Shown: piece by piece, positions 8,386 to 17,263 of the stretch | How the letters are laid out: every line of letters begins with the position of its first letter | Numbering within the stretch: the first letter of the stretch is position 1 | From: Gemmatimonadaceae bacterium | GTDB lineage: Bacteria; Gemmatimonadota; Gemmatimonadetes; Gemmatimonadales; Gemmatimonadaceae | Assembly: GCA_019752115.1 (NCBI GenBank) | Contig: JAIEMN010000017.1 | Coordinates: 1 to 53,134 of the forward strand | Direction of reading: 5' to 3' | DNA: 53,134 bases | The notes under the pieces: model-generated | Told to the model about the DNA's origin: nothing | Database searches by the model: none | Seen by the model: only the letters and a program-made list of their open reading frames with translations | Translations under genes and position numbers: made by a program

Positions 8386-8987
8386 GAACCGGGCTCCGGC
8401 TGGGCGGTGGATGAACGCGGGGGCGCAACGTCGGCCGCGATCAGTTGTTCGAGGGCGCGCGCGAGGCGGACGCGGGAATTCCCTTCGCTGATTCCAAGGG
8501 CCTGCGCGATCTCGGCGTGCGAAAAGCCTTCGAGTCGCAAACTGATCACGGAGCGCTGCGTGGCGGGCAAGGCGATCAGGCGCGCCTCGACATCGGCGAG
8601 CTCGGCGGCGAGATCCGGGCGCGAGGCGGCCGTCGGCGCCGTGCCGGCTGGCCACGCCTGCTCGAAGGTCACCTCGCGGCGCCGGCCGGCGGCGCGTCTC
8701 CGCATGAGTGCGGTGCGCACGGTGCAGGTGACCAACCAGCTCACGAATCGGCCGCGGGGCTCGTAGTGTCGGGCGGCATCGGTGAGCCCCACAAAGACGT
8801 CGTGAACGACGTCTTCCGCATCGCCGGCGTCCTGTGTGATGCGGCGCGCCACGCGCACGAGCCGTGCGGCGTGGTGGTGATAGAGCTCGGCCAGCACCGA
8901 GGCATCCCCGGCGCGCAGCAAGCGCAGCTGCTCGGCGGTGAGGTCGGTGGGTGGCAGGGGCACGCGTTGAGGAACTGGGTGAGTCAC
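8382..8987 (-). CDS. ECF-type RNA polymerase sigma factor
   Basis: 201 residues from a GTG start. Region 2 is at about 30-100 (AEDVVHDVFVGL, then GRFVSWLVTCTVRTALMRRR) and region 4 at about 130-185 (LPATQRSVISLRLEGFSHAEIAQALGIS), both typical of ECF sigma factors. It directs RNA polymerase to a small regulon, which usually includes its own operon. The ATGA overlap with the anti-sigma fusion downstream indicates coupled synthesis of the pair. The 125 bases upstream, back to the amidohydrolase stop, should hold its promoter; I see no convincing -35/-10 pair there. Confidence 0.92.
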   Translation of the reverse strand: MTHPVPQRVPLPPTDLTAEQLRLLRAGDASVLAELYHHHAARLVRVARRITQDAGDAEDVVHDVFVGLTDAARHYEPRGRFVSWLVTCTVRTALMRRRAAGRRREVTFEQAWPAGTAPTAASRPDLAAELADVEARLIALPATQRSVISLRLEGFSHAEIAQALGISEGNSRVRLARALEQLIAADVAPPRSSTAQPEPGS

Positions 8988-9112
8988 GAGGCGATCAGCA
9001 CGGGGCGTCCAACGAAGGGTATGGAGTCAATGCCGGCCGCGTCGCGCGCGTTACACCGCAGTGATCCGGGGCCCCGTGCCCGGCGTGGTGAAAGGGGACG
9101 GGTCGCGCCTTG

Positions 9113-10525
9113 CTACGGTCGCGGTACGGGCATTCGCGCGACCCGCTCGGCGGCGTTGCGCAGCAGGTCATCGAGCGCGGCACGGTCGCGATAGCGACCG
9201 CGCATGAGCAGGCCGGCCATGGCGCGCGTGGCCCGGATATCGGCCAGTGGATTGCGGTCCAACACCAACAGGTCAGCCGCCTTGCCAACCGCCACGGTGC
9301 CGTGGCGGCTGGTCTGATTGAGAAAGATGGCGCCGTTGATCGTCGCGCCGCGGAGTGCCTGCAGTGGCGTGAGGCCGGCCTGGACCATCAGCTCCAGTTC
9401 ATCATGCAGCCCGATGCCGGGGTAGTCGAACGAATTGAGGAACCCCGCGTCGGTGCCGGCGAGAATCAGCACGCCGGCGGCCTGCAGCATGGGCAGTCGC
9501 GCCGCGGTAAAGTCATAGTTCGCATGGCGACGGGCGATGGCCTCCGGGGTGGCCTGCGCGGCTCGATCGACACGCCCCTGATAGGTCGCGCGCAGGCCGG
9601 GGCCGATGTACTGGAGGTACGCATCGTTCGCGTGCGTGTCGCGATCGAGCCAGGCCAGCGTCTTGCTGATGTTGAGGGTGGGCGTGATGGCGGTACCGCG
9701 CTGCGCCATGAGGCGATAGACGGACGCGGCGTTCACACTGTCGAATTGCGCGATCACGTCGGTCGGCGCTAGCGCCCCCGCCTTCTCGGCGCCCGCGCGG
9801 ACGGCGTACGAGAGGTGCTCGATGGAACCCAGCCCGAGTTCGACGGCCTCTCGGACGGGCACCGCGACGGGGATGTGCGCTGAGCTTTTGAGCCCCCGCT
9901 TGCGGATCTCGCCCAGCGCGTAGCGGAAGAGCTCGGGCTTGAGCGTGTTGTCGGTGAGCTTCACAAAATCGGCGTGTTGCGCTTGCAGATAATCGAGCGC
10001 ACTGTCCACGCCGGCCTTCGTGTCGACCTCCATGTCGCCCGGCCATACTGAATTGATGCCTTCGATCTTGGGTCCGGAGGTGAAGATGCGCGGGCCCTCC
10101 ATGAGCCCGCGGCTCACGGAGTCGCGCCAGGCGAACACGCTCGGGGACAGATCGCCGGCCGCGTCCCGCACGGCGACAATGCCGTGCGCGACGAACAACG
10201 GCATCAGGGCGCGGTTCTCCTCGATGAGCGCCGGGCCGCCGCCGAAGTGCATGTGCATGTCCCACAGGGCGGGGATCACATATCGGCCCGCCACATCGAT
10301 GACACGCGCGGCGCGATACTGCGCCGCCCGGGCGTCGGGCACAATGGCGATGATGGTGTCGCCGCGGGTGGCGATGGACCGCCCCGCGGTGACGCGGCCG
10401 GTCTGCACGTCGATGATGCGGGCGTGGGTGAGCAGGACGTCGACCGCGGGGCGCTGAGCGCCGACCGACGATGCCGCCGCAACGGTCGCGAGCACGGCCC
10501 TGCACGTGGCGAGAAGCATGCGCAT
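9113..10525 (-). CDS. Exported metal-dependent amidohydrolase
   Basis: 470 residues with a signal peptide (about 1-23, ending SVGAQ). The amidohydrolase superfamily ligands are all visible: DMHMHF (His91, His93), a candidate carboxylated Lys in DFVKLTD, SAHIP, IEHLS and GTDAG. N- and C-terminal beta-sandwich parts are present (VIDVAGRYVIPALWD; GKAADLLVLDRNPLADI). It resembles the imidazolonepropionase/prolidase-like exported hydrolases common in Gemmatimonadota. The substrate, probably a cyclic amide or a dipeptide, cannot be told from sequence. YceH lies 17 bases upstream on the same strand, so the two may be co-transcribed. Confidence 0.88.
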   Translation of the reverse strand: MRMLLATCRAVLATVAAASSVGAQRPAVDVLLTHARIIDVQTGRVTAGRSIATRGDTIIAIVPDARAAQYRAARVIDVAGRYVIPALWDMHMHFGGGPALIEENRALMPLFVAHGIVAVRDAAGDLSPSVFAWRDSVSRGLMEGPRIFTSGPKIEGINSVWPGDMEVDTKAGVDSALDYLQAQHADFVKLTDNTLKPELFRYALGEIRKRGLKSSAHIPVAVPVREAVELGLGSIEHLSYAVRAGAEKAGALAPTDVIAQFDSVNAASVYRLMAQRGTAITPTLNISKTLAWLDRDTHANDAYLQYIGPGLRATYQGRVDRAAQATPEAIARRHANYDFTAARLPMLQAAGVLILAGTDAGFLNSFDYPGIGLHDELELMVQAGLTPLQALRGATINGAIFLNQTSRHGTVAVGKAADLLVLDRNPLADIRATRAMAGLLMRGRYRDRAALDDLLRNAAERVARMPVPRP

Positions 10526-10542
10526 GGTGGCGCCTCCGTCGT

Positions 10543-11193
10543 TCAGCTGAACTGGGCCTTGAACGCCGCGAAGTCGGCGCGCAGCGCGGCAATCTCCTGC
10601 TCGAGGGTCTGTACCCGGGCCTCCAACGCCTGTCGTTCGGCGGTGGCGGCCGGGGCCGCGCGCTCTTGGGCGGCGGGCGCGGCGACCTCCGTCACGGGGC
10701 CACCGAGCAACTGCGCGTAGCGGACCTCCTTCTGCCCAGGCTGGCGCGCGAGGCGGACGACCAGCGAGCCTGAGTCGCGCGCGAGCAGCGCCTCGAGGAC
10801 CTGGTCGAGCGAAACGCCGGACTCAAAGTCGGCGAGTCGCGCCGTGCGGGTATGCAGTTCGGCCGAGGTCTGGGGACCGCGCAGCATGAGCACGGCCAGC
10901 AGCGCCAGCTCCCGCGCGTCGAGATCGAGCGCCTCATCGAGCAGGTGCAGATACTTCGTCACCCGCGATCCGGCCGGCTGAATGGCACGGACGAGGCTGC
11001 GACGCCGGAGGGTCACGATGGCGCTGATGACGGTGTCCTCATCGAGTTGCATGACCGGCTCGCGGTTGGTGAGCTGGTTGCAGGCGGCGACCAATCCGCT
11101 GAGCGTGAGCGGATAGCTGTCGGGCACCGTCGCGGCTTTCTCGATGAGCGAGCCGAGGACGCGAAGTTCGACGTGGGTGAGGGGTGGGTTCAT
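10543..11193 (-). CDS. yceH: YceH family protein (DUF480)
   Basis: 216 residues from ATG at 11193, matching the usual family length of about 215; the longer open frame to 11322 would add an unconserved tail. The signature opening LTHVELRVLGSLIEKAATVPDSYPLT is clear (two winged-helix modules, about 5-85 and 90-160). A coiled coil follows at 175-214 (ALEARVQTLEQEIAAL). The role of YceH is not firmly known; the double winged-helix fold suggests nucleic-acid binding. The divergent gene at 11350 leaves 156 bases for promoters in both directions. Confidence 0.9.
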   Translation of the reverse strand: MNPPLTHVELRVLGSLIEKAATVPDSYPLTLSGLVAACNQLTNREPVMQLDEDTVISAIVTLRRRSLVRAIQPAGSRVTKYLHLLDEALDLDARELALLAVLMLRGPQTSAELHTRTARLADFESGVSLDQVLEALLARDSGSLVVRLARQPGQKEVRYAQLLGGPVTEVAAPAAQERAAPAATAERQALEARVQTLEQEIAALRADFAAFKAQFS

Positions 11194-11349
11194 GGGGTGA
11201 GTATGCACTTCGAAAGGCGACTTCGTACGCGTATCGAATGCTAGTTGTCGGTGGCCCCAGATGAGGTCGGCATTTGGCATCACGTCGCCACCGACGGCGA
11301 TCGGTGCCGCGCCGCTGGTCACCCGCTCGACCAGGCCCTAGCTTCGGCC

Positions 11350-11832
11350 ATGCCTACGCGCGCTTCAATCCGCCGCCTCGCGAACGCCGCTTCCGCCATC
11401 CTGCTGCTCGTGATCGCGAGCGCCTGTCGCTACGCGAAGGTCGCCGAGCGCCCATTCGATCCGCAGGAGATCCGCGCGGCTGAAGGCGCCGTCATCAAGG
11501 CGCTTGAAGCGCCGGATCCCCTGGCCTGGGTCGATCACTACACCGACGATGCCGTGTTGCTGGAGGCTGGTTCGCCACCGGTTGCCGGACGGGACCAACT
11601 GCTGGAGATGGCGCGCGGCATGACGCCGCTGTCGCATGTCGTGATCACCGCCTCGCACACCGAAGGCCACGGCCCGCTGGCGTATGCGTACGGCACGGCC
11701 TCGTGGATAAACGGGCGACCACCGGCTGCGGGGACGTCGACGCGGGTACGCATGGTCATGGTGTGGCGCCGAGACGCGAGCGGTCGCTGGCGCATTGCGC
11801 AGGAGGTGCTCGTCCCGGAGGATGCGCGTTAG
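11350..11832 (+). CDS. SnoaL/DUF4440-like lipoprotein
   Basis: 160 residues. The ATG at 11350 is preferred because it is followed by a lipoprotein signal (LLLVIASAC, lipid Cys26). The mature part reads as a SnoaL-like alpha+beta barrel: helix IRAAEGAVIKAL, WVDHYTDDAVLLEAG, AGRDQLLEMARG, then strands ending VRMVMVWRRDASGRWRIAQE. Such proteins bind small hydrophobic ligands or act as isomerase-like domains; the exact role is unknown. It converges on the serine dehydratase gene with only 7 bases between the stops. Confidence 0.85.
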   Translation: MPTRASIRRLANAASAILLLVIASACRYAKVAERPFDPQEIRAAEGAVIKALEAPDPLAWVDHYTDDAVLLEAGSPPVAGRDQLLEMARGMTPLSHVVITASHTEGHGPLAYAYGTASWINGRPPAAGTSTRVRMVMVWRRDASGRWRIAQEVLVPEDAR

Positions 11833-11839
11833 CGGCCCT

Positions 11840-13243
11840 TCAACGCCCGCGCGACTCCGCGCGCGCACGGGCCGCCAGCTCGGCGCTCAACCGCAGCGCC
11901 GTGGGTGTCGTGGCCAGCCCCCCGAGTGCGGTACACCGATGCTCCCGCGGCATGCGTTCGGCGACGCTCGCCGCGGCGCCCACCACTTCGTCGAACGGGA
12001 TCATGGCGTTGAATCCGGCGAGCGCCATGTTGGCGCACGAGACCGCATTGCTGGCGGCGATGACGTTCTTGCCGAGGCAGGGGATCTCCACGCGCGCCGC
12101 GACGGGATCGCAGATGAGGCCGAGCATGCTCTGGAGCGCCATGCTTGCGGCCCCCGTCGCTTGCGTCAGCGTGCCGCCAGCGAGGGTGACGAGGGCGGCG
12201 GCCGCCATCGCGGCGGCGCTGCCGCCCTCGGCCTGACAGCCGCCCACTTCGGCGGCGAAGGTCCAGGGACCGGCGATGAAGACGCCAATCAACCCGGCCG
12301 CCAGCATGGCGCGCGCCATGGCGGTTTCGTCCAGTTGCATCTCCTCGGCGACGGCAATGCAACTCGCGGGGAGCGCGGCACACGCACCGGCGGTGGGCGC
12401 GGCGACGATCACGCCCATGCTGCTCTTCACCTCCATGAGCGCGGTGGTGTAGAGCACGGTGCGATTGAGCACGCCCGCGTTGAGCAGTGTGCCGCGTTGC
12501 ATGTGCTCGGCGAACATCCCGGACTGGTGCCCGAGCAGCCGATCCGTATACGACGTCCCGGCGATGCCCTCGGCGATGGAGCGCCGGAGGATGCGCACGA
12601 TATCCACCATCAGGTCGAGCACCTGCGCCTCGGTGAGGTTGCCGCGCGCCATTTCGTATTCGACGGCGTAGCGCCAGAGCGGCGCGTCGCGGCCGGCATC
12701 GTGCGCGTGCAGCTCCGCGGCGCTGCGAAACGGCAGCACCGCGCCCGGGTTCGACGGCACCGGCAACACTGGCTGGAGCACGCGCCCGTTGATCTCCACG
12801 CGGGCTCCGCCATCGAGCGACACGCGCTGGCCATCGATCTCGAGCACCTCGATCATGCCGCCGCCGGTCGAGATGGCGATCATGGTGTGTCGCTCGGTGC
12901 CGTTCGACAGCGCGAGCCGATACGTATTCGGATGCGGGTCGCCACAGTCGATGTAGCGGATCTCCGCCTGCACACCGGCCTGCGCCAGGTACGTGGGAGA
13001 CATCGGCAGGCGCGCGTCGGCGGCGTCCCAGCCGAGCAGGCCGCCGAAGAGCCCCATATCGGAGCCCTGACTGGTGTGCGTGGCCGGGAGCGAGCCGTTG
13101 GTATCGAACTCGATCAGCACGTGCGTCAGCTCACCGCCCATGAGATCCCGCGCGAGGCGTCCGATGCGGAGGGCCGCGGCGCAATGCGAGCTGGACGCCC
13201 CCCGCATGACCGGGCCGATAACGTCGTTGAAGATGCTGATCAT
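11840..13243 (-). CDS. sdaA: L-serine dehydratase, iron-sulfur type, single chain
   Basis: 467 residues from ATG at 13243 (MISIFNDVIGP). The N-terminal beta domain has the conserved GASSSHCAA and GSLPATHTSQGSDMG segments. The alpha domain has APTAGACAALPASC, AAEVGGCQAEGGS and CDPVAARVEIPC, where the cysteines include the likely 4Fe-4S ligands. It deaminates L-serine to pyruvate and ammonia in the cytoplasm. The MBL-fold hydrolase ends 29 bases upstream on the same strand, so they probably share a transcript. The frame stays open upstream to 13984, but that part is the shadow of the neighbouring gene. Confidence 0.93.
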   Translation of the reverse strand: MISIFNDVIGPVMRGASSSHCAAALRIGRLARDLMGGELTHVLIEFDTNGSLPATHTSQGSDMGLFGGLLGWDAADARLPMSPTYLAQAGVQAEIRYIDCGDPHPNTYRLALSNGTERHTMIAISTGGGMIEVLEIDGQRVSLDGGARVEINGRVLQPVLPVPSNPGAVLPFRSAAELHAHDAGRDAPLWRYAVEYEMARGNLTEAQVLDLMVDIVRILRRSIAEGIAGTSYTDRLLGHQSGMFAEHMQRGTLLNAGVLNRTVLYTTALMEVKSSMGVIVAAPTAGACAALPASCIAVAEEMQLDETAMARAMLAAGLIGVFIAGPWTFAAEVGGCQAEGGSAAAMAAAALVTLAGGTLTQATGAASMALQSMLGLICDPVAARVEIPCLGKNVIAASNAVSCANMALAGFNAMIPFDEVVGAAASVAERMPREHRCTALGGLATTPTALRLSAELAARARAESRGR

Positions 13244-13272
13244 GCGCGGCTCATGCGGGGGATGCGGTGGGC

Positions 13273-14100
13273 CTACTTCGCCATCGCCGGAAAGAGGGGC
13301 AGCTTGCTGATATCGCGCTGATCGTGCTGAATGATCACCGTGGCCTTGAGGTTCTTGGCGATCTGCTTGAAGCGATCGAGCGACGCCAGCGTCGCGGCGC
13401 GGTCGGTGTTGAAGCTCGGAACACCGTTGCTGTCGTAGTTCTCGTGGAAGTGCGCGAGATCGCCGGTGAGGAGCACGTTGCCCATCCCCTTGAGCTTCAC
13501 GAGCAGGCTCCGATGCCCCGGCGTGTGGCCCGGCATGTTGAGGATGATCACCGAGCCGTCGCCGAAGACGTCCTTGTCGGCGGTGAGCGGTTCCACCTTG
13601 CTGCCGCCGCTCAGCCAGGGGGCGATGGGCGTCTGGTTGGGCGTGACCTTGGCATCCGACAGCACCTCCCAGTCGGCTTTCCCCACGAGGAGCGTAGCCT
13701 GCGGGAAGAGACTCGCCTGCCCGATGTGATCGCCGTGCGAGTGGCTCAATCCCACGAACTTGACCTGTGCGGGCGTTACGCCCAGCTGGGGCAGCATCTC
13801 GGTGAGGCTTGCCTTGGGCGCCGTGGGAGTGTTGCCCTTGGGGAAGCCCGTGTCCCAGACGAGCACGTCGTCGCCATGCCTGATGACGTAGCAGCTGTAC
13901 ACCAGCTGGACCTTGAGCCCGTTGTAGGCGTAGGTATCGGAGAAGCGCTGGCCGACGTCCGTGGGCGGCTGATTGGTGCCGCACTCGAGGCGCGCGAGCG
14001 ACACGTCGGCGACGGGGGCCTGCGCATGGGCGCTGGCCGCGACGAGGGCGGTGAGGCCGGCGATGGGGGCGAGGCGGCGAGCGGACGGCACGAGAGACAT
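13273..14100 (-). CDS. Exported metallo-beta-lactamase-fold hydrolase, lactonase-like
   Basis: 275 residues with a signal peptide (cut near AHAQ, 26-27). The MBL motif HSHGDH is at 120-125, with the further zinc ligands MPGHTPGH and TGDLAH. The start of the domain (YSCYVIRHGDDVLVWDTGF) and the spacing resemble N-acyl homoserine lactonases and relatives. A role in opening acyl-lactones outside the cytoplasm is possible, but this branch also contains other hydrolases, so the substrate is open. It precedes serine dehydratase in a likely two-gene transcript. Confidence 0.88.
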   Translation of the reverse strand: MSLVPSARRLAPIAGLTALVAASAHAQAPVADVSLARLECGTNQPPTDVGQRFSDTYAYNGLKVQLVYSCYVIRHGDDVLVWDTGFPKGNTPTAPKASLTEMLPQLGVTPAQVKFVGLSHSHGDHIGQASLFPQATLLVGKADWEVLSDAKVTPNQTPIAPWLSGGSKVEPLTADKDVFGDGSVIILNMPGHTPGHRSLLVKLKGMGNVLLTGDLAHFHENYDSNGVPSFNTDRAATLASLDRFKQIAKNLKATVIIQHDQRDISKLPLFPAMAK

Positions 14101-14126
14101 GGCTGTTTCCGGTGGATGTAGAGAAC

Positions 14127-17100
14127 CTAGGCCGCGGACACCAAGTCGAAGATGTCGGCCGGCGTGATGGCCTTGGCTTGCTCGAGCAACGCGGAGAGGG
14201 CGTCGCGCGGCACGCTGGCCTTGAGCGCTTCGATGCGTTCGGTGAGCCCCGGGGCCATGGGATGCGAGATCACGGCGCCCATGCGCTCACTGAGCTGCTG
14301 TCCGGCGGCCGCGATGCGCAGCGCTCGGTCCTGCCGACCGGCGGCGGACTCCATCGCCGCCAACCCGAGCAGCACCTGCCCCACGCCGCGCTGACTGCCG
14401 ATCTCGTCGTTGGTGCGCAGGGCGCGCAGGAACTGCCCGCGTGCGCCATCGAGATCATTCACGGCGAGCGCGAGGTACCCCATCTCGAGCTGGACGCGGG
14501 CGAGTTCCGGCTTGTCGCCCACGATGGCGAAGTGGAGTTCGGATTCGTTGTACAGCGCCCTGGCGCGCTCGACATCTCCCTTGGCGAACCAGATCGAGGC
14601 GAGGAAGCTGAGGGCCATGCCACCGCCTTCGCAGTCATCCAGACGCACCTGGATGCGTCGAGCCTCGTCGAGCATGGCCAGCCCGCCCTCGAGGTCCCCG
14701 TCCACGAAGCGGTGCATGCCGCGGATGCTCATGAAGAGCGCGTGCAGGAACGGCTGATGGGCCTGTTGACCGAACGCGATGGCGGCGTCGAGCTGCGCGG
14801 CCGCCTCGGGCATCATGCCGAGCCCGAAGTACGCATACCCCGTTCCCCCCGCACCGAAGGCGGCCATCGTGAGGTCACCCTGTGCCTCGCCAATCGCGCG
14901 CATCTCCAGCCACGCGCGCGCGGCCCCCTCGAGATCACCCATCGAAGCCAGGTTCATGCCGTTGGTGAACTGGGCTAACCCCACCGCGTGGCGGTGGGCG
15001 GTGGATCCGGCGAGTGCCAGCAGCGGTGCCACATACTCCTGCGAGGCCACGTGCAGCCCCACGATGTGCCAGTACCAGCCGAGTCGTCCGCAGAGCGTGA
15101 GCCCCTCTGCGAGCGCCTGTGCGTCACCCATTCGGGCGCGGGCGAGCAGCCAGTGGACGGCGGCGAACCAGTTGGCGTTCTCGGCGCGCGCGCGGGGCAT
15201 CGCCTCGCGTTGTCCGCTCCCCTGAATCGCGCGATCCAGTTCGGCGGCGAGTGTGAGGAAGAACGCCACGTGCGCCTGCTTCACACGTTCGGTTTCACCA
15301 CTCGCGTGCAGCTGTTCGGAGGCAAAGGCGCGAATGGTCTCGAGGAGGCTGAACCGATCGCCGCTGCCGGTGACGCGGACGAGCCCTTTCTCCACGAGCG
15401 AGCCCAGTTCATCGAGGGCGCGCCAGCGCTCTTCGGGTGGATAACAAACGGCTTCCAGCGCATCGAGCGCCCAGCCCTCGTGAAAGACGGCGCAGGCGCG
15501 CAGCAGCCGCTGCTCGTCGGCGGTGAGGAGTGAATAGCTCCAGCTGATCGTGGCTCGCAGGGTCCGCTGGCGCAGCGGCAGGTCCCGATCGCCCGAGGTG
15601 AGCAGATCGAGCGCGTGGTCGAGTCGCTGCAGCAGCGCCGCCGGCTCGAGGATGCGCACACGGGCGGCGGCGAGTTCGAGGGCGAGTGGCAGCCCATCGA
15701 GTGAACGGCAGATGCCGGCGATGGCCGCGGCATTCGCACTGGTGAGCGCAAAGCCAGGTTTGACGCGTTCGGCGCGCTGCACGAAGAGCGCCACCGACGG
15801 GCACACCCGCAGCGCTTCGAGATCGCTGCCCGAGGGCAGGGCAAGCGGCGGGAGCGGCAGCTCCATTTCCGCCGCGATGCGTAGCGGGCGGCGACTGGTC
15901 GCGACGATCTGCAGCGCCGGGCACCGCGCGATCAGCTGCGCAATGTCTTCGGCGGCGTCGATCACCTGTTCGAGGTTGTCGAGCACCAGGAGCACGCGCC
16001 GCGCGCCGATGAGACTCACCAGCGCATCCACCGCGGTGCGCCCGTGGGCCTCGGCGAGATCAAGCGCGGTGCTGATCGCGGGCATCACGTCGGCGACGGC
16101 GGTGACGGACGCCAGCGAGACGAACGCGGTCCCATCGGGAAAGGCGGGCGCGACGGTGCGCTGCAGTGCTGCCGCGAAGCGGGTCTTGCCCGTACCGCCG
16201 TAGCCAGTGATCGAGAGAACGCGCACGCCGGCGTGCAGATGCGCCGCCGCTTCGGTGAGCGCGTCGTCGCGCCCCAGCAGGGTGGAGGAGAAGGCGGGGG
16301 GCGCCTTGTCGATGGGGGCGATGACCGGCGTCTGTCCGCTCGTGGAGAAGGCGAGTGCGGGCTTGAGCGCGGCGCGCCACTCGAGGAGTGAGGCGAAGCG
16401 GGCGGTGGGCTCCTTGGCCATGGCGCGGGCGACGGCGGCGACGACCGAGGCGCTGAGCTCCGGGCGGTGCACGGCCAGCGAGGGTACCGGCTCCACGACG
16501 TGCTTGACGAGCAGTGCCACCGGTGATGGTGCATCGAAGGGCGGCGCGCCGGTGAGCATCTCGTAGGTGACACAGGCGAGCGAGTAGAGATCACTGCGGC
16601 TGTCCACCGCATCGCCGCTTCCCTGCTCAGGGCTCATGTAGTGCGGCGTGCCAAGGGCGAGGCCGACCATGGTGAGCTTTTCGCCGCCCACTTCACTCAC
16701 CGCCTGCGCGATACCGAAGTCGGCGACAATCGCGTGCCCGTGTTCGAGCAGGATGTTCTCGGGTTTGATATCCCGGTGCACGATGCCGCGCGTGTGCGCG
16801 TAATGCAGCGCATCGGCGACTTCATCGGTGATGCGGAGCGCTTCGTCTTCGGGGAGCGCGCCGCGCCGGAGCCGGTCGCGCAGCGTTTCGCCCTCGATCA
16901 GCGGCATGACGTAGAACATCACGCCGTCCACCTCGCCCGAGTCGAACAGGGGCAGGATGTTGGGGTGGCGCAGGTTCGCGGTGGTGGTGATCTCGCGCAG
17001 GAAACGGTCGGCGCCAAGGGCGCGCGCGAGCTCCGGCTTCAGCACCTTCACCGCTACCTGCCGATGGTGCCGCGTGTCCTCCGCGCGATAGACGGTCGCC

Positions 17101-17171
17101 ATGCCCCCGGCACCCAGCGGGTGCATAAGGCGATAGCGGGGGGCGAGAGCAGCGGTGAGGGCGGCGTCCAC
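14127..17171 (-). CDS. Ser/Thr protein kinase fused to a STAND ATPase with TPR-like C-terminus
   Basis: 1014 residues. The kinase domain (about 12-270) is complete: glycine loop LGAGGMATVY (19-28), Lys42, HRDIKPEN (132-139), DFG (151-153) and SPEQ (180-183). It is joined to an NTPase with Walker A GYGGTGKT (323-330) and Walker B LLVLDNLEQ (394-402), as in LuxR-type and AfsR-like ATPases. The C-terminal 400 residues are helical repeats (TPR-like, ALYNESELHF). No DNA-binding domain or membrane segment is visible, so it is a cytoplasmic signalling protein that probably phosphorylates partners bound by its repeats. It stands alone: the downstream gene ends 26 bases after it and the upstream gap is 92 bases. 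Confidence 0.93.
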   Translation of the reverse strand: MDAALTAALAPRYRLMHPLGAGGMATVYRAEDTRHHRQVAVKVLKPELARALGADRFLREITTTANLRHPNILPLFDSGEVDGVMFYVMPLIEGETLRDRLRRGALPEDEALRITDEVADALHYAHTRGIVHRDIKPENILLEHGHAIVADFGIAQAVSEVGGEKLTMVGLALGTPHYMSPEQGSGDAVDSRSDLYSLACVTYEMLTGAPPFDAPSPVALLVKHVVEPVPSLAVHRPELSASVVAAVARAMAKEPTARFASLLEWRAALKPALAFSTSGQTPVIAPIDKAPPAFSSTLLGRDDALTEAAAHLHAGVRVLSITGYGGTGKTRFAAALQRTVAPAFPDGTAFVSLASVTAVADVMPAISTALDLAEAHGRTAVDALVSLIGARRVLLVLDNLEQVIDAAEDIAQLIARCPALQIVATSRRPLRIAAEMELPLPPLALPSGSDLEALRVCPSVALFVQRAERVKPGFALTSANAAAIAGICRSLDGLPLALELAAARVRILEPAALLQRLDHALDLLTSGDRDLPLRQRTLRATISWSYSLLTADEQRLLRACAVFHEGWALDALEAVCYPPEERWRALDELGSLVEKGLVRVTGSGDRFSLLETIRAFASEQLHASGETERVKQAHVAFFLTLAAELDRAIQGSGQREAMPRARAENANWFAAVHWLLARARMGDAQALAEGLTLCGRLGWYWHIVGLHVASQEYVAPLLALAGSTAHRHAVGLAQFTNGMNLASMGDLEGAARAWLEMRAIGEAQGDLTMAAFGAGGTGYAYFGLGMMPEAAAQLDAAIAFGQQAHQPFLHALFMSIRGMHRFVDGDLEGGLAMLDEARRIQVRLDDCEGGGMALSFLASIWFAKGDVERARALYNESELHFAIVGDKPELARVQLEMGYLALAVNDLDGARGQFLRALRTNDEIGSQRGVGQVLLGLAAMESAAGRQDRALRIAAAGQQLSERMGAVISHPMAPGLTERIEALKASVPRDALSALLEQAKAITPADIFDLVSAA

Positions 17172-17263
17172 GGGGGCGTCCTGACGAGAGAGATGGACGA
17201 ATATGGCGGCGCCGCCGCGTTTCGGCCCGCGCCGCGCCGATGAGGCCGGTCGGAGCCGCCGGG

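Noticed and set aside
9060-9112. Terminator hairpin after the amidohydrolase gene
   Set aside because: G/C-rich self-complementary bits (CGGGGCCCCG) exist, but the stem is short and no T-run follows, so it cannot be told from background.
11795-13321. 508-residue plus-strand open frame over the serine dehydratase gene
   Set aside because: His/Arg/Gly-rich product without motifs; the minus strand has the conserved iron-sulfur dehydratase signatures.
13244-13984. Upstream extension of the serine dehydratase frame to 714 residues
   Set aside because: The added part is the out-of-frame image of the MBL hydrolase gene, and the enzyme begins naturally at MISIFNDVIGP.
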